From contig NZ_WTVG02000036.1 of the NCBI RefSeq assembly GCF_012910705.2, forward strand, positions 124,001 to 188,000: a stretch of DNA of 64,000 nucleotides, read 5' to 3'. Below the pieces are notes generated by a model that did not search any database, was not told the DNA's origin, and saw only the letters and a list, made by a program, of their open reading frames with translations. The stretch is from Aromatoleum anaerobium. GTDB taxonomy: Bacteria > Pseudomonadota > Gammaproteobacteria > Burkholderiales > Rhodocyclaceae. This document shows positions 55,292-64,000 of the stretch, piece after piece; the stretch's first letter is position 1; the number at the start of each line of letters is the position of its first letter. The position numbers and the translations under genes were made by a program.

Positions 55292-55633
55292 GTGACGACC
55301 AAATCGCTGAATTGCCTGGTTACAGCCCTTCTGGTGTCCGTCCTCGTCTGGCATCAGCCCAATGCCCATGGCGCCTCACATGCGCCCCACGGGAAAGAGG
55401 AGACCAGCACTTCAGGGGGCCGTATCCGCAGTATTCATCCGTCAGCCTCGAAGATAGTCATCGGCAACACCGAATATGCGTTGTCGCGTTCTGTTCGTGT
55501 CTCAGGCCTTGGACCGGCTCCCGTCGGCCCCGAGCGATTGGCGCGGGGCCTGCTGGTGCGCGTCACATTCCATACACCACCAGATGGCGAACAGACACCA
55601 ATTATCATTGCGATCCATGTGCTTGCCGAATAA
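55292..55633 (+). CDS. Small secreted protein of the pil operon (PilY2-like position)
   Basis: 113 residues from GTG 55292 with a signal peptide (ending NAHG). A conserved core IRSIHPSASKIVIGNTEYALS resembles short beta-rich proteins after pilY1, such as PilY2 in Pseudomonas. The role is not known; co-transcription with pilY1 and pilE is likely. Confidence 0.75.
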   Translation: MTTKSLNCLVTALLVSVLVWHQPNAHGASHAPHGKEETSTSGGRIRSIHPSASKIVIGNTEYALSRSVRVSGLGPAPVGPERLARGLLVRVTFHTPPDGEQTPIIIAIHVLAE

Positions 55634-55771
55634 TTGCTGCGGTACGTGATGCTCGGTGACTCTCACCGGCAGGACGAAAAACCACCAAGACAATCGCCTA
55701 CCCTTGTCTCGCGACAAAATTTTTCAGGAAACGGGGGAGTATGCCCCCGCGACATCAAACGGATCCCTTCC

Positions 55772-56194
55772 ATGCATTCAACAATCCGCGGCATCACCCT
55801 GATCGAACTGATGATAGTCGTCGCGATCGTCGCAATTCTCGCCTCGGTCGGCTATCCATCCTATCAGGACCATGTACGCAAGGCTCGACGCGCCGATGCG
55901 CAGACTGCGTTACTCGAATTGGCTCAGTTCATGGAGCGCTATTACACGACGAACGGAACTTATGTCTTTGACGATGACGACAACCTCCCGTTTGGTGAAG
56001 CTCCCAAGGAGGGCGCGACGAAATACTACAATCTGGATTTCAGCGACGACACGGTAACTGCAACCACTTATACCCTTGAAGCCGTCCCGAAAGGCCTAAT
56101 GACCGGAGACCCCTGCGGCTCCCTCAGGATCACAAATACAGGCGCAAAATCCCGCACCGGCACGGCCGATGAATCGCTCTGCTGGCGCCGTTGA
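55772..56194 (+). CDS. pilE: Type IV (minor) pilin PilE
   Basis: 140 residues from ATG 55772. Prepilin site MHSTIRG|ITLIELMIVVAIVAIL with Glu +5, then YPSYQDHVRKARRADAQ, and C-terminal cysteines (DPCGSL, SLCWRR) for the D-region disulfide. Last gene of the operon. Confidence 0.92.
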   Translation: MHSTIRGITLIELMIVVAIVAILASVGYPSYQDHVRKARRADAQTALLELAQFMERYYTTNGTYVFDDDDNLPFGEAPKEGATKYYNLDFSDDTVTATTYTLEAVPKGLMTGDPCGSLRITNTGAKSRTGTADESLCWRR

Positions 56195-56241
56195 AGCCGC
56201 TCGATACGCCTCCCGCACGGGGCTTGCCGGCAGGGTTTCTG

Positions 56242-56853
56242 TCAGCTGGAACGCCAGTCGCAACTGGCAACACGGACGACCCTCGGCCGTCCGCTTGCAC
56301 TAATCACGATCTGCCGCGCCGCGCCCCCGTCACAGAACGTTATGGTCCCCATCTGCAAGGCGCCTCCCAACCTGCGGGAGGCGCCGGAGGAAACATAAGA
56401 AACATAGTCCCGCACCGGCGTGTTACCGGTGATGACCGGACCGCCGTTCCAGCCATCACCAACCAGCAGGATGCTCTCCCCCTCCTCGCGTTCTCCGTTG
56501 GCACTGCGGTCTTCGAACACGATCCAGCCGCCATGCCAACCTGTGTTCGGCTTGCAATCGATCAAGCCTGAGCTGGTACAGATCGTCACTCGGCTTCCTC
56601 GCTTGATCGCTTCGGACCGCGCATAAAGGATCGCTCCGAGCAATTCGTTGGCGGCGGCAGTCAGGCGGTTTTCACGCATGAGAGTCGCGAAGGAGGGCAC
56701 GGCAACACCAGCCAGCACCATCGCAACCGTCAGCACCGCAAGCAACTCGATTAACGAGAATCCATCGAGTCCTCGCTGCCGCGGAGATACAAGCCCGTGA
56801 CTTTCCAGGCAGAAGTCCCGGCTGATCCTGCATGAACCCCGATCTCGCGTCAT
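56242..56853 (-). CDS. Second FimT/GspH-type minor pilin
   Basis: 203 residues from ATG 56853. Prepilin site LDG|FSLIELLAVLTVAMVLAGVAVPSF after an unusually long 31-residue leader, then LLGAILYARSEAIKRGSRVTICTS. It is a paralogue of the 49.4 kb fimT, transcribed toward the end of pilE (47 bp convergent gap). Confidence 0.87.
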   Translation of the reverse strand: MTRDRGSCRISRDFCLESHGLVSPRQRGLDGFSLIELLAVLTVAMVLAGVAVPSFATLMRENRLTAAANELLGAILYARSEAIKRGSRVTICTSSGLIDCKPNTGWHGGWIVFEDRSANGEREEGESILLVGDGWNGGPVITGNTPVRDYVSYVSSGASRRLGGALQMGTITFCDGGAARQIVISASGRPRVVRVASCDWRSS

Positions 56854-57068
56854 GGTTTCCACCGCGGCGGTCAAACAATGCGATGAATTCTAATGTCATT
56901 TTCTTGAACTTCCAAATAGCATTTTATGAGGCCTGAAAAAAGGCCGTACCCCTGCTGCAACATGACTGTCGGCAGCCCGGCCGGCAGAGCCGACCTACAT
57001 TCACCATGATCGCCGTGCCGATTGGACAGTCGCCCTACTGGAACAGGTTCTTGCTCACCCGCTCCCCA

Positions 57069-57359
57069 TCAAAAATCCATCAATTTACTGAGTCGCCGCA
57101 ACTCATCCTCGAATCCCGGCGGCAGGTCGGGTTCGGGGCCGGCGGCCACGGGGCTTTCGAGATCGATCACCGGTTCCGCCGAAGGCGACTCCTGCACTCG
57201 TCTGATAGTAGCGGCGGCGGGTGCGGCAGATGCTTCCGTCCCCGATTTCACTCTCGCGATCAGCTGATCGTGCCTCAGGACTTTTTCGGCGTTCTCTCTC
57301 AGCGACCGCTTGTTGTCGTCGTGCTTCCTGCGCGTGATTCTGTTCAGGATTCCAATCAC
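57069..57359 (-). CDS. Hypothetical protein
   Basis: 96 residues from GTG 57359. A basic, charged N-terminus (ITRRKHDDNKRSLRENAEKVL), a Pro/Ala-rich middle and an acidic helix at the end (FEDELRRLSKLMDF). No domain recognised; no helix for a membrane. Reality is moderately supported by composition only. Confidence 0.5.
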   Translation of the reverse strand: MIGILNRITRRKHDDNKRSLRENAEKVLRHDQLIARVKSGTEASAAPAAATIRRVQESPSAEPVIDLESPVAAGPEPDLPPGFEDELRRLSKLMDF

Positions 57360-57562
57360 TCTTCAACGTCCCTTTGCTTGTGTATCGGAGCCTCGATCGG
57401 GCGGTGGTGCTGTCGATGAAGGGGCACAGTCTACTCGACGAGCGGCTGCGATGACCCCCGGAGGGTGAGACCGTCGCCGATCACGCCGCGGCCTCGCAGC
57501 CCCGCGTCGAGGGAGGAACGGGGCATCCTCGTGAAGCGCGCCACACCATCCCGCCCTTTTCC

Positions 57563-59107
57563 CTACAGCTGCCGCATGAACGCGACCAGGTCGGCCTTCT
57601 CCTGCCCGTTCAGCTTCAGCGCCAGCACGAGGTTGAAGAATTCGACCGTGTCCTCGAGCGTGAGGCAGCGCCCGTCGTGCATGTACGGCGGGCTGTCCTT
57701 GATGCCGCGCAGCGTGAACGTCTTCATCGGTCCGTCGCCCGGTTCGTTGAGGAAGCGTTCCAGGTGCAGGTCGTGCATCTGGTGGTCGAGGTAGGCCGGC
57801 GGCTCATGGCAGCCCGCGCAGCGGCCTTTGCCGAAAAAGATCGCCTCGCCGCGCAGCTCCTGCTCGGTCGCCTTGGCCGGGTCCAGCCGCCCTTCGACGT
57901 TGAGCTTGGGCGTCGGCGGAAAGTCGAGCATGTTTTGCAGCTGCGCCATGTGGCTGACGTGGATGCGGTCGAAGATCGTGAACCCTTTTTTCATCGCGTG
58001 GATCGGGTCGCCGTTGAAGTAGGCGGTGCGGAATTCGAACTCGGTGAAATCCTCGACGGACCGCAGGCTGCGCTTGGAGCCGTGGATCTGCTGGTTGAAC
58101 AGCCCGCGCAGGCTGACTGTATCGAGGCGGAAGCGCCGTTCCTGCGGGCGGTCGTCCGGGTTCAGGTGGAACTGCCCGGTGGTGTGGCCGTTGACGTGGC
58201 AGTCGAAACAGGCGACCCCCAGGCTCGGCTGCGCGCTCTTGCGGTCGTCGGTCGCGTTGAACTCCTCCTGCGGGAAAGGCGTGACCAGGAGGCGCAGTCC
58301 GTCGAGCTGGACGGGCGTCAGGATGCCCTTGAACAGACGGTGGAAGTTGTTGATCGACACCACTTCGCCGCGCGACACGTCGCCGAGCTCCGGCCGGTTC
58401 TGCAGGAAAATCGCCGGCGGGAATTCCGGCAGGAAAGCTTCGGGGAGGTCGAACTCGACGTCGAAGCGCTCCAGCCGCGGGAACATGTCGATCTGCATCT
58501 GCGGAAACACCTGGCCGCCCGTGGCCTGCTTCGGATGAGGCAGCGACGGATAGGGGAAGAGGCCGCGCTCGCGGATCTGCTCCGGCGGCATTTCGGCGAG
58601 GGCATCCCAGTCCACGCCTCGCGCAAGACGCGCGGTCGGGCCGACCGGCAACGGCTTGCCGCGCGACATCCGCGCTTCCGGGTCGAGGCGCGGCGTCAGG
58701 TCGTAGCGGCTCGCCAGCAGCCCGCGCTGAGTCTGCATGACTTTTGCGCGGGCGGCGACGTCGGCACGCATCGTCTCCTCGAAAGTCTGCATCGGCTCCT
58801 TGGCGTTCAGGGGATCGCGGGCGAAATCGAAGCCCAGCACGCGGCCATTGTCGGGCTGGTTGCGGAAAGCCGGGGACAGCGGCGCTCCGTCCGGCGGGTT
58901 GAACACGTTCGACCGGTCATGTTCGGACAGGGCGCTGCTCGGGGCGGGTGACGGGGACTTGTCGCGGGGTTTGCACTTCGGCCGCTGCATCGCGGGGGCC
59001 GCGGCGGGGCGGTCGGGGCTGTCCTGGGCATGACTCGGTGCTCCACCCGCCAAGAGGGCGGCGACCACAACACTTGCACCGATAACCGGGCTACGTCGTC
59101 TGTTCAT
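57563..59107 (-). CDS. Periplasmic diheme cytochrome c peroxidase-like protein
   Basis: 514 residues with a signal peptide (PSHA|Q). Heme motifs CFDCH (300-304) and CAGCH (430-434), then MHDLHLE, FTLRGIKDSPPYMHDGRCLTLEDTVEFFN, typical of the CcpA/MauG superfamily C-terminal domain. A long N-terminal extension of about 270 residues is unlike ordinary CcpA (about 330 aa). Substrate is unknown; a peroxidase or oxidative modification role are both open. Confidence 0.82.
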   Translation of the reverse strand: MNRRRSPVIGASVVVAALLAGGAPSHAQDSPDRPAAAPAMQRPKCKPRDKSPSPAPSSALSEHDRSNVFNPPDGAPLSPAFRNQPDNGRVLGFDFARDPLNAKEPMQTFEETMRADVAARAKVMQTQRGLLASRYDLTPRLDPEARMSRGKPLPVGPTARLARGVDWDALAEMPPEQIRERGLFPYPSLPHPKQATGGQVFPQMQIDMFPRLERFDVEFDLPEAFLPEFPPAIFLQNRPELGDVSRGEVVSINNFHRLFKGILTPVQLDGLRLLVTPFPQEEFNATDDRKSAQPSLGVACFDCHVNGHTTGQFHLNPDDRPQERRFRLDTVSLRGLFNQQIHGSKRSLRSVEDFTEFEFRTAYFNGDPIHAMKKGFTIFDRIHVSHMAQLQNMLDFPPTPKLNVEGRLDPAKATEQELRGEAIFFGKGRCAGCHEPPAYLDHQMHDLHLERFLNEPGDGPMKTFTLRGIKDSPPYMHDGRCLTLEDTVEFFNLVLALKLNGQEKADLVAFMRQL

Positions 59108-59360
59108 CGATCTCTCCTTTGGCTTTCCCCGGAAGCTTTGCACGCGCCCCCCCCGACCGGCTGTCCGAGGCCAAAGCCGGTCACCAGATCGAACACTAGA
59201 CGCTGAACAGCAGGATTGTTATGACGAACAGGACGTACATCGACTACCAGAAACGGGTAGTGGACGTCGAAAACGCGTTCTTTGGGAGGATTTGCGGGGG
59301 AGTTTTCGGAGAATCGCCCGCCGCTTCGGCGCCGGATCGCTCGCGCCGCGACGCGCGAAG

Positions 59361-59561
59361 TCAGACGAAGATGTCGATCGAGCCGCCGACGGTTGCGCCG
59401 GAAACGGGCGCGACCGCGGCTTGAGGGAGCGCCTGAAGGAGCTGCGCGGCCTGGGACTGCTGCAGGTCCATCGCTTTCCTGAGGACGAGCAGCGAGGCCT
59501 GCGCCTGGACGCTGGCCGCGCTGTTCGCGGAAGCGGCAGCGGCGATCGCGGCGACGTTCAT
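59361..59561 (-). CDS. YjfB-family putative motility protein
   Basis: 66 residues: NVAAIAAAASANSAASVQAQ, then LLVLRKAMDLQQSQAAQLLQALP. This is the pattern of the short YjfB family, coiled and Ala/Gln-rich; function is unproven. It lies 12 bp downstream of yajQ. Confidence 0.78.
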   Translation of the reverse strand: MNVAAIAAAASANSAASVQAQASLLVLRKAMDLQQSQAAQLLQALPQAAVAPVSGATVGGSIDIFV

Positions 59562-59572
59562 CAGCGGCGCCG

Positions 59573-60058
59573 TCAGTCGCGGAAGTTGCCGAACTGCAGC
59601 GGGAAGTCGGTGATCTCCTTCTTCACCAGCGCGATCGCTTCCTGCAGGATGTCGCGCTTGGCGCCCGAGACGCGGATCGCTTCGCCCTGGATCGCGGCCT
59701 GGACCTTGAGCTTGCTGTCTTTGAGCAGCTTGACGATCTTCTTCGCGAGGTCCTGCTCGACGCCGACGCGGACCTTGAGTTCCTGCTTGAGCTTGTTGCC
59801 GCCGATCTTCTGCAGGTCGCCATATTCGAGACAGCGCACATCGATTTTCTTCGCTGTCATTTCGGGCAGCAGGATCTGGCGCATCTGGTCGATCTGGAAG
59901 TCGCTGTCGCCGAACAGCGTCAGCACTTTTTCGCCCTGCTCGACCCGCGCGTCGCTGCCTTTGAAGTCGTAGCGGCCGCTGATCTTGCGATTGGCGACGT
60001 CGACCGCGTTCTTCAGCGAAGGCAGGTCGACTTCGGACATGATGTCGAAGGATGGCAT
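59573..60058 (-). CDS. yajQ: YajQ-family nucleotide-binding protein
   Basis: 161 residues of full family length: [32 protein letters not shown] and [22 protein letters not shown]. YajQ members bind nucleic acids or cyclic di-GMP. It follows ppnP by 13 bp. Confidence 0.96.
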   Translation of the reverse strand: MPSFDIMSEVDLPSLKNAVDVANRKISGRYDFKGSDARVEQGEKVLTLFGDSDFQIDQMRQILLPEMTAKKIDVRCLEYGDLQKIGGNKLKQELKVRVGVEQDLAKKIVKLLKDSKLKVQAAIQGEAIRVSGAKRDILQEAIALVKKEITDFPLQFGNFRD

Positions 60059-60071
60059 GGCTCGACTCCGG

Positions 60072-60395
60072 TCAGCCGAAGTGGCAGACGTAGTGGTACG
60101 GTTCGCCGGCGACTTCGATGTCGAAGCTGGAATTGGCCGGCACCTTGAAGGACTCGCCGGCGCCGTACCCCTTCCACTCAGACTCGCCTTTCAGGCGCAC
60201 GCGGCAGCTTCCGGCGACCCCTTCCATGATCTCCGGCGCGCCGGTGTTGAACGTCAGCGTCGCCGGCAGGATCACGCCGACGGACTTCTTCGTGCCGTCG
60301 GCCAGCACGATGCCGTGGCTCACGCATTTGCCGTCGAAATAGACGCTGGCCTTGGTGGCGACCGTGACGCCGTCGAACTTGTCGGTGAGGCTCAT
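60072..60395 (-). CDS. ppnP: Pyrimidine/purine nucleoside phosphorylase PpnP
   Basis: 107 residues from ATG 60395, a small cupin (DUF1255): [35 protein letters not shown], and YHYVCHFG at the end. PpnP splits nucleosides with phosphate. Confidence 0.93.
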   Translation of the reverse strand: MSLTDKFDGVTVATKASVYFDGKCVSHGIVLADGTKKSVGVILPATLTFNTGAPEIMEGVAGSCRVRLKGESEWKGYGAGESFKVPANSSFDIEVAGEPYHYVCHFG

Positions 60396-60408
60396 GATTG
60401 CTGCTTTC

Positions 60409-60639
60409 CTATTCGATGCCGAGAAATCTCTGGATGAAACTCTTCGCAACGAAGCCGACAAAACCCAGCCCGAGCGCGAGGAACAGCCACACGGTGCCGT
60501 ATCTGCCGGCTTTCGATTGCTTCGCGAGGTTGCCGATGATGAACAGCATGTAGAGGATCAGCGCAGTCAGCAGGATCTTGAGCGACCAGTCCTCGAACTC
60601 CGCGATCGTCAGTCCGAAGATGACTGCGTCGCCGTCCAT
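60409..60639 (-). CDS. DUF2788 two-helix membrane protein
   Basis: 76 residues; ILLTALILYMLFIIGNLAKQSKAGRYGT and a second helix WLFLALGLGFVGFVAKSFIQ. This fits DUF2788, unknown function. Between argG (12 bp) and ppnP (13 bp). Confidence 0.82.
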   Translation of the reverse strand: MDGDAVIFGLTIAEFEDWSLKILLTALILYMLFIIGNLAKQSKAGRYGTVWLFLALGLGFVGFVAKSFIQRFLGIE

Positions 60640-60651
60640 CGATCGGCCTCC

Positions 60652-61881
60652 TTAGCCGCGCTTCGTCTTCGCGTTCGCCGCGATGCGCATGCGCAGTGCG
60701 TTGAGGCGGATGAAGCCGTGCGCGTCCTTCTGGTTGTAGGCGCCCTGGTCGTCCTCGAATGTCGCAATCGTCGGGTCGAACAGCGAATCGGTCTTCGAGT
60801 CGCGCCCCGTTACGATGACGTTGCCCTTGTAGAGCTTGACGCGTACCCAGCCGTTGACCGATTCCTGCGTGTTGTCGATCAGCGCCTGCAGCGCGCGACG
60901 CTCCGGGCTCCACCAGTAGCCGTTGTAGATCAGGCTGGCGTAGCGCGGCATCAGGTCGTCCTTGAGATGCGCGACTTCGCGGTCGAGCGTCACGGACTCG
61001 ATCGCGCGGTGTGCACGCAGCAGGATCGTGCCGCCCGGCGTCTCGTAGCAGCCGCGGCTCTTCATGCCGACATAGCGGTTCTCGACGAGGTCGAGGCGAC
61101 CGATGCCGTGCTTGCCGCCGAGCTCGTTGAGCTTCGCGAGCAGTTCGTGCGCCTTCATGCGCGTGCCGTTGATCGCGACGAGGTCGCCGCGCTCGAATTC
61201 GAGGTCGACGTATTCGGCGGCATCCGGCGCCGCTTCCGGCGACACGGTCCAGCGCCACATCGACTCCTCGGCTTCCGCAGCCGGATTCTCGAGGTGGCGG
61301 CCTTCGAACGAGATGTGCAGCAGGTTCGCGTCCATCGAATACGGCGAGCCGCCCTGCTTGTGCTTCATCTCGATCGGGATGCCGTGCTTCTCGGCGTAAG
61401 CGAGCAGCTTTTCACGCGACAGCAGGTCCCATTCGCGCCACGGTGCGATGACCTTCACGCCCGGCATCAGCGCGTAGTAGCCGAGCTCGAAGCGGACCTG
61501 GTCGTTGCCCTTGCCGGTCGCGCCGTGCGACACCGCGTCGGCGCCGGTCGCGCGTGCGATCTCGATCTGGCGCTTGGCGATCAGCGGGCGGGCGATCGAC
61601 GTGCCGAGCAGGTATTCGCCTTCATAGACGGTGTTGCAGCGGAACATCGGGAAGACGAAGTCGCGCACGAACTCTTCGCGCAGGTCATCGATGAAGATGT
61701 TGTCGGGCTTGATGCCGAACTTCAGCGCTTTCTGGCGCGCAGGCTCGAGCTCTTCGCCCTGGCCGAGGTCGGCCGTGAACGTCACCACTTCGCACTGATA
61801 GGTATCCTGCAGCCACTTCAGGATGACCGAGGTATCCAGCCCGCCCGAATAGGCAAGCACCGCTTTCTTGACGTCGCTCAT
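60652..61881 (-). CDS. argG: Argininosuccinate synthase
   Basis: 409 residues from ATG 61881. PP-loop [33 protein letters not shown]. Joins citrulline and aspartate with ATP in arginine synthesis. It follows argF by 83 bp. Confidence 0.98.
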   Translation of the reverse strand: MSDVKKAVLAYSGGLDTSVILKWLQDTYQCEVVTFTADLGQGEELEPARQKALKFGIKPDNIFIDDLREEFVRDFVFPMFRCNTVYEGEYLLGTSIARPLIAKRQIEIARATGADAVSHGATGKGNDQVRFELGYYALMPGVKVIAPWREWDLLSREKLLAYAEKHGIPIEMKHKQGGSPYSMDANLLHISFEGRHLENPAAEAEESMWRWTVSPEAAPDAAEYVDLEFERGDLVAINGTRMKAHELLAKLNELGGKHGIGRLDLVENRYVGMKSRGCYETPGGTILLRAHRAIESVTLDREVAHLKDDLMPRYASLIYNGYWWSPERRALQALIDNTQESVNGWVRVKLYKGNVIVTGRDSKTDSLFDPTIATFEDDQGAYNQKDAHGFIRLNALRMRIAANAKTKRG

Positions 61882-61964
61882 GTCGATTTCCGCTTTTTCC
61901 GATTTCCGCTCAACAGACGGGCCGCAGCCTTGTGGTCCGTGGCCCGGACTTGCAAAGGCGCCGG

Positions 61965-62888
61965 CTAGTCTTCGACTTTGCCGAGCACCAGGTACTCCAT
62001 CAGGGCCTTCTGCACGTGCAGGCGATTCTCCGCTTCGTCCCACACGACCGACTGCGGACCGTCGATGACATCCGCGGTGACCTCCTCACCGCGGTGGGCG
62101 GGCAGACAGTGCATGAACACCGCATCGGCGCGAGCCGCCGCCATCATTTCGGCGTCGACGCACCAGTCGGCGAAATCCTTCATCCGCTCGTCGTTTTCCG
62201 CCTCGAAGCCCATCGACGTCCACACGTCGGTGGTGACGAGGTCGGCACCCTTGCACGCCTCCATCGGGTCGGCGAACTGCTCGAAATGACCGGTGCCGTA
62301 CAGTCCGGCCCGTTCCGGCTCGACTTCGTAGCCGGGCGGCGTCGACACGTGGACGTTGAAATCGAGCAGCTCGGCGGCCTGCAGCCAGGTGTTGCACATG
62401 TTGTTCGAATCACCGACCCAGGCGACCGTCTTGCCCTGGATCGAGCCGCGGTGCTCGATGAAGGTGTAGATGTCGGCGAGGATCTGGCACGGGTGGTATT
62501 CGTTCGTCAGTCCGTTGATGACCGGGACGCGCGAATGCGCGGCGAAGCGCTCGATGATGTCCTGCTCGAAGGTGCGGATCATCACGACATCGCTCATGCG
62601 CGAGATCACCTGCGCCGCGTCTTCGACCGGCTCGCCGCGACCCAGCTGCGAGTCGCGCGTGTTGAGGTAGATCGCCGAGCCGCCGAGCTGCTGCATGCCG
62701 GCCTCGAACGACAGCCGCGTGCGCGTGCTCGCCTTCTCGAAGATCATCACCAGCGTGCGGTCGAACAGCGGGTGATACGGTTCGTAGCGCTTGAACTTGT
62801 CCTTGATCCAGCGCGTGCGGTCGAACACGTGCCGGTAGTCGTCGCGCGTGAAATCCTTGAACTGCAGGTAATGCCTGGGTTTGGTCAT
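61965..62888 (-). CDS. argF: Ornithine carbamoyltransferase
   Basis: 307 residues from ATG 62888 (AGAGGAGG just upstream). Carbamoyl-phosphate site STRTR, HPCQ and [11 protein letters not shown]. Makes citrulline from ornithine. Confidence 0.98.
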   Translation of the reverse strand: MTKPRHYLQFKDFTRDDYRHVFDRTRWIKDKFKRYEPYHPLFDRTLVMIFEKASTRTRLSFEAGMQQLGGSAIYLNTRDSQLGRGEPVEDAAQVISRMSDVVMIRTFEQDIIERFAAHSRVPVINGLTNEYHPCQILADIYTFIEHRGSIQGKTVAWVGDSNNMCNTWLQAAELLDFNVHVSTPPGYEVEPERAGLYGTGHFEQFADPMEACKGADLVTTDVWTSMGFEAENDERMKDFADWCVDAEMMAAARADAVFMHCLPAHRGEEVTADVIDGPQSVVWDEAENRLHVQKALMEYLVLGKVED

Positions 62889-62899
62889 CGCGCCTCCTC

Positions 62900-64000
62900 T
62901 CATTCGAGATGCTTGCGCACCAGCGGCGCGAGACGCGACACCAGCTCCTGGGCATTGGCCTCGGTGAACACCAGCGCCGGCAGCAGGCGGATCACCCGGT
63001 CGGCGGTGACGTTGATCAGCAGGCCGGCATCGAGCGCCTGGCGGACCAGGTCGCCGCAGGGACGATCGAGCTCGATGCCGATCATCAGCCCGCGCCCGCG
63101 GATATCGACGACGCCGGAAAGCCCTGCGAGCGCTTCCTGCAAGCCGACGCGGATCGCTTCGCCGACCTTGACGGCATTGGCCATCAGCCCGTCGTCCTCG
63201 ATCGTCGCGAGCGTCTCGAGGCCCGCGGCGCAGGCGAGCGGATTGCCGCCGAAAGTCGAGCCGTGATTGCCTGGTCCGAACAGGCCGGCGGCGAGTCCGG
63301 TGGTGACGCACGCGCCGATCGGCACGCCGGAACCCAAGCCCTTCGCGAGCGTCATCACGTCAGGGGCCACGCCGCCCTGCTGGAAACCGAACCAGCGTCC
63401 GGTGCGTCCCATGCCGCACTGGACTTCGTCGCAAATCAGCAACCAGCCGCGCTCGTCACAGAGCGCGCGCAGGTCGCGCTGGAAGGTTTCGTCGGCGATA
63501 TTGACGCCGCCCTCGCCCTGGATCATTTCGAGCATGACCGCAACGATGTTGTGATTGTGCTCGCCGACCGTGCGGATCGCGCCGATGTCCTTGTACGGCA
63601 CGCGCAGGAAACCGGACACCAGCGGCTCGAAGCCGGCCTGCGTCTTGCGGTTGCCGGTCGCCGACAACGTCGCCAGCGTGCGCCCGTGGAACGCGTTTTC
63701 CATGACGACGATCGCCGGCTGGTCGATGCCTTTCCGGTGTCCGTGGAAACGCGCGAGCTTGATCGCGGCCTCGTTGGCCTCGCAGCCGGAGTTGCAGAAG
63801 AACACTTCGTCCATGCCCGACACCGCGGCGAGCCGGTCGGAGAGTTCTTCCTGCAGCGGGATGCGGTAGATGTTCGACGTATGCAGCACTTTCGCCGCCT
63901 GGCCGGCGATCGCCCGCACCAGACGCGGGTGATTGTGACCGAGCGTCGACACGGCGATCCCGGACAGGCCGTCCAGATAACGCTTGCCCGTCTCATCGAA
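62900..64000 (-). CDS. argD: Acetylornithine aminotransferase, 5' end outside window
   Basis: 366 codons, open at the right window edge, starting inside DETGKRYLDGLSGIAVSTLGHNHP. PLP lysine in MTLAKGLGSGVPIG, ICDEVQCGMGRTG and AFHGRTL. Fold-type I transaminase; with argF (11 bp) and argG it forms an arginine operon, so ArgD is preferred over GabT. Confidence 0.94.
   Translation of the reverse strand, partial: FDETGKRYLDGLSGIAVSTLGHNHPRLVRAIAGQAAKVLHTSNIYRIPLQEELSDRLAAVSGMDEVFFCNSGCEANEAAIKLARFHGHRKGIDQPAIVVMENAFHGRTLATLSATGNRKTQAGFEPLVSGFLRVPYKDIGAIRTVGEHNHNIVAVMLEMIQGEGGVNIADETFQRDLRALCDERGWLLICDEVQCGMGRTGRWFGFQQGGVAPDVMTLAKGLGSGVPIGACVTTGLAAGLFGPGNHGSTFGGNPLACAAGLETLATIEDDGLMANAVKVGEAIRVGLQEALAGLSGVVDIRGRGLMIGIELDRPCGDLVRQALDAGLLINVTADRVIRLLPALVFTEANAQELVSRLAPLVRKHLE

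Overview
This window looks like a chromosomal segment of a GC-rich denitrifying betaproteobacterium of the Rhodocyclales, most like Aromatoleum/Azoarcus. That placement is inferred from gene content: a quinohemoprotein amine dehydrogenase operon, cbb3 oxidase, NnrS and Dnr, FNR boxes, PHA synthase and type IV pilus genes. No sequence search was run.

Region 1 (1-18.9 kb) is one long minus-strand run read from a divergent AraC-type regulator at 17.8 kb. In transcription order it encodes a DUF1329 protein, a DUF1302 outer-membrane protein, an RND/MMPL exporter, a Ycf48-like propeller, a TerB-like protein, then amine dehydrogenase genes qhpA, qhpD, qhpC, qhpB, qhpF and qhpE, two U32-family iron-sulfur proteins, and a CSCT-motif permease cut by the window edge. 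The qhpC product keeps every residue needed for the three thioether bridges and the CTQ cofactor. The flavin monooxygenase QhpG, which hydroxylates the CTQ tryptophan with O2 in known systems, is not seen. Its place is held by a U32 pair resembling UbiU/UbiV, the O2-independent hydroxylases of ubiquinone synthesis. This is the most interesting signal in the window.

Region 2 (18.9-29 kb) holds a NIT-type chemoreceptor, a TnpB-only IS200/IS605-type element, a cobalamin riboswitch ahead of a tonB gene, and a copper-export module (CopZ, CopA, MerR-family regulator with a mer-like promoter).

Region 3 (26.8-45.4 kb) is a low-oxygen respiration block: SafE-like protein, HemN, FNR, hemerythrin, SirB2-like protein, NnrS, Dnr, PHA synthase, a beta-CASP RNase-like protein, UspA, and the ccoNOQP, ccoG, fixH, ccoS and ccoI genes. 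Five good FNR/ANR-type boxes (TTGAC-N4-GTCAA or ATCAA) lie in it. One sits at exactly class II spacing before a -10 and about 107 nt later there is a perfect terminator, which suggests an unannotated anaerobic small RNA between ccoS and ccoN.

Region 4 (45.5-64 kb) contains a short-chain dehydrogenase behind a palindromic operator, an MntA/HepT toxin-antitoxin pair, a Nudix hydrolase, an AlgZ/LytS-type kinase lacking its response regulator, the type IV pilus tip operon fimT-pilV-pilW-pilX-pilY1-(small secreted protein)-pilE, a second reverse-strand fimT, a diheme peroxidase-like protein, and housekeeping genes (yajQ, ppnP, argG, argF, argD). No rRNA, tRNA or CRISPR array was seen.
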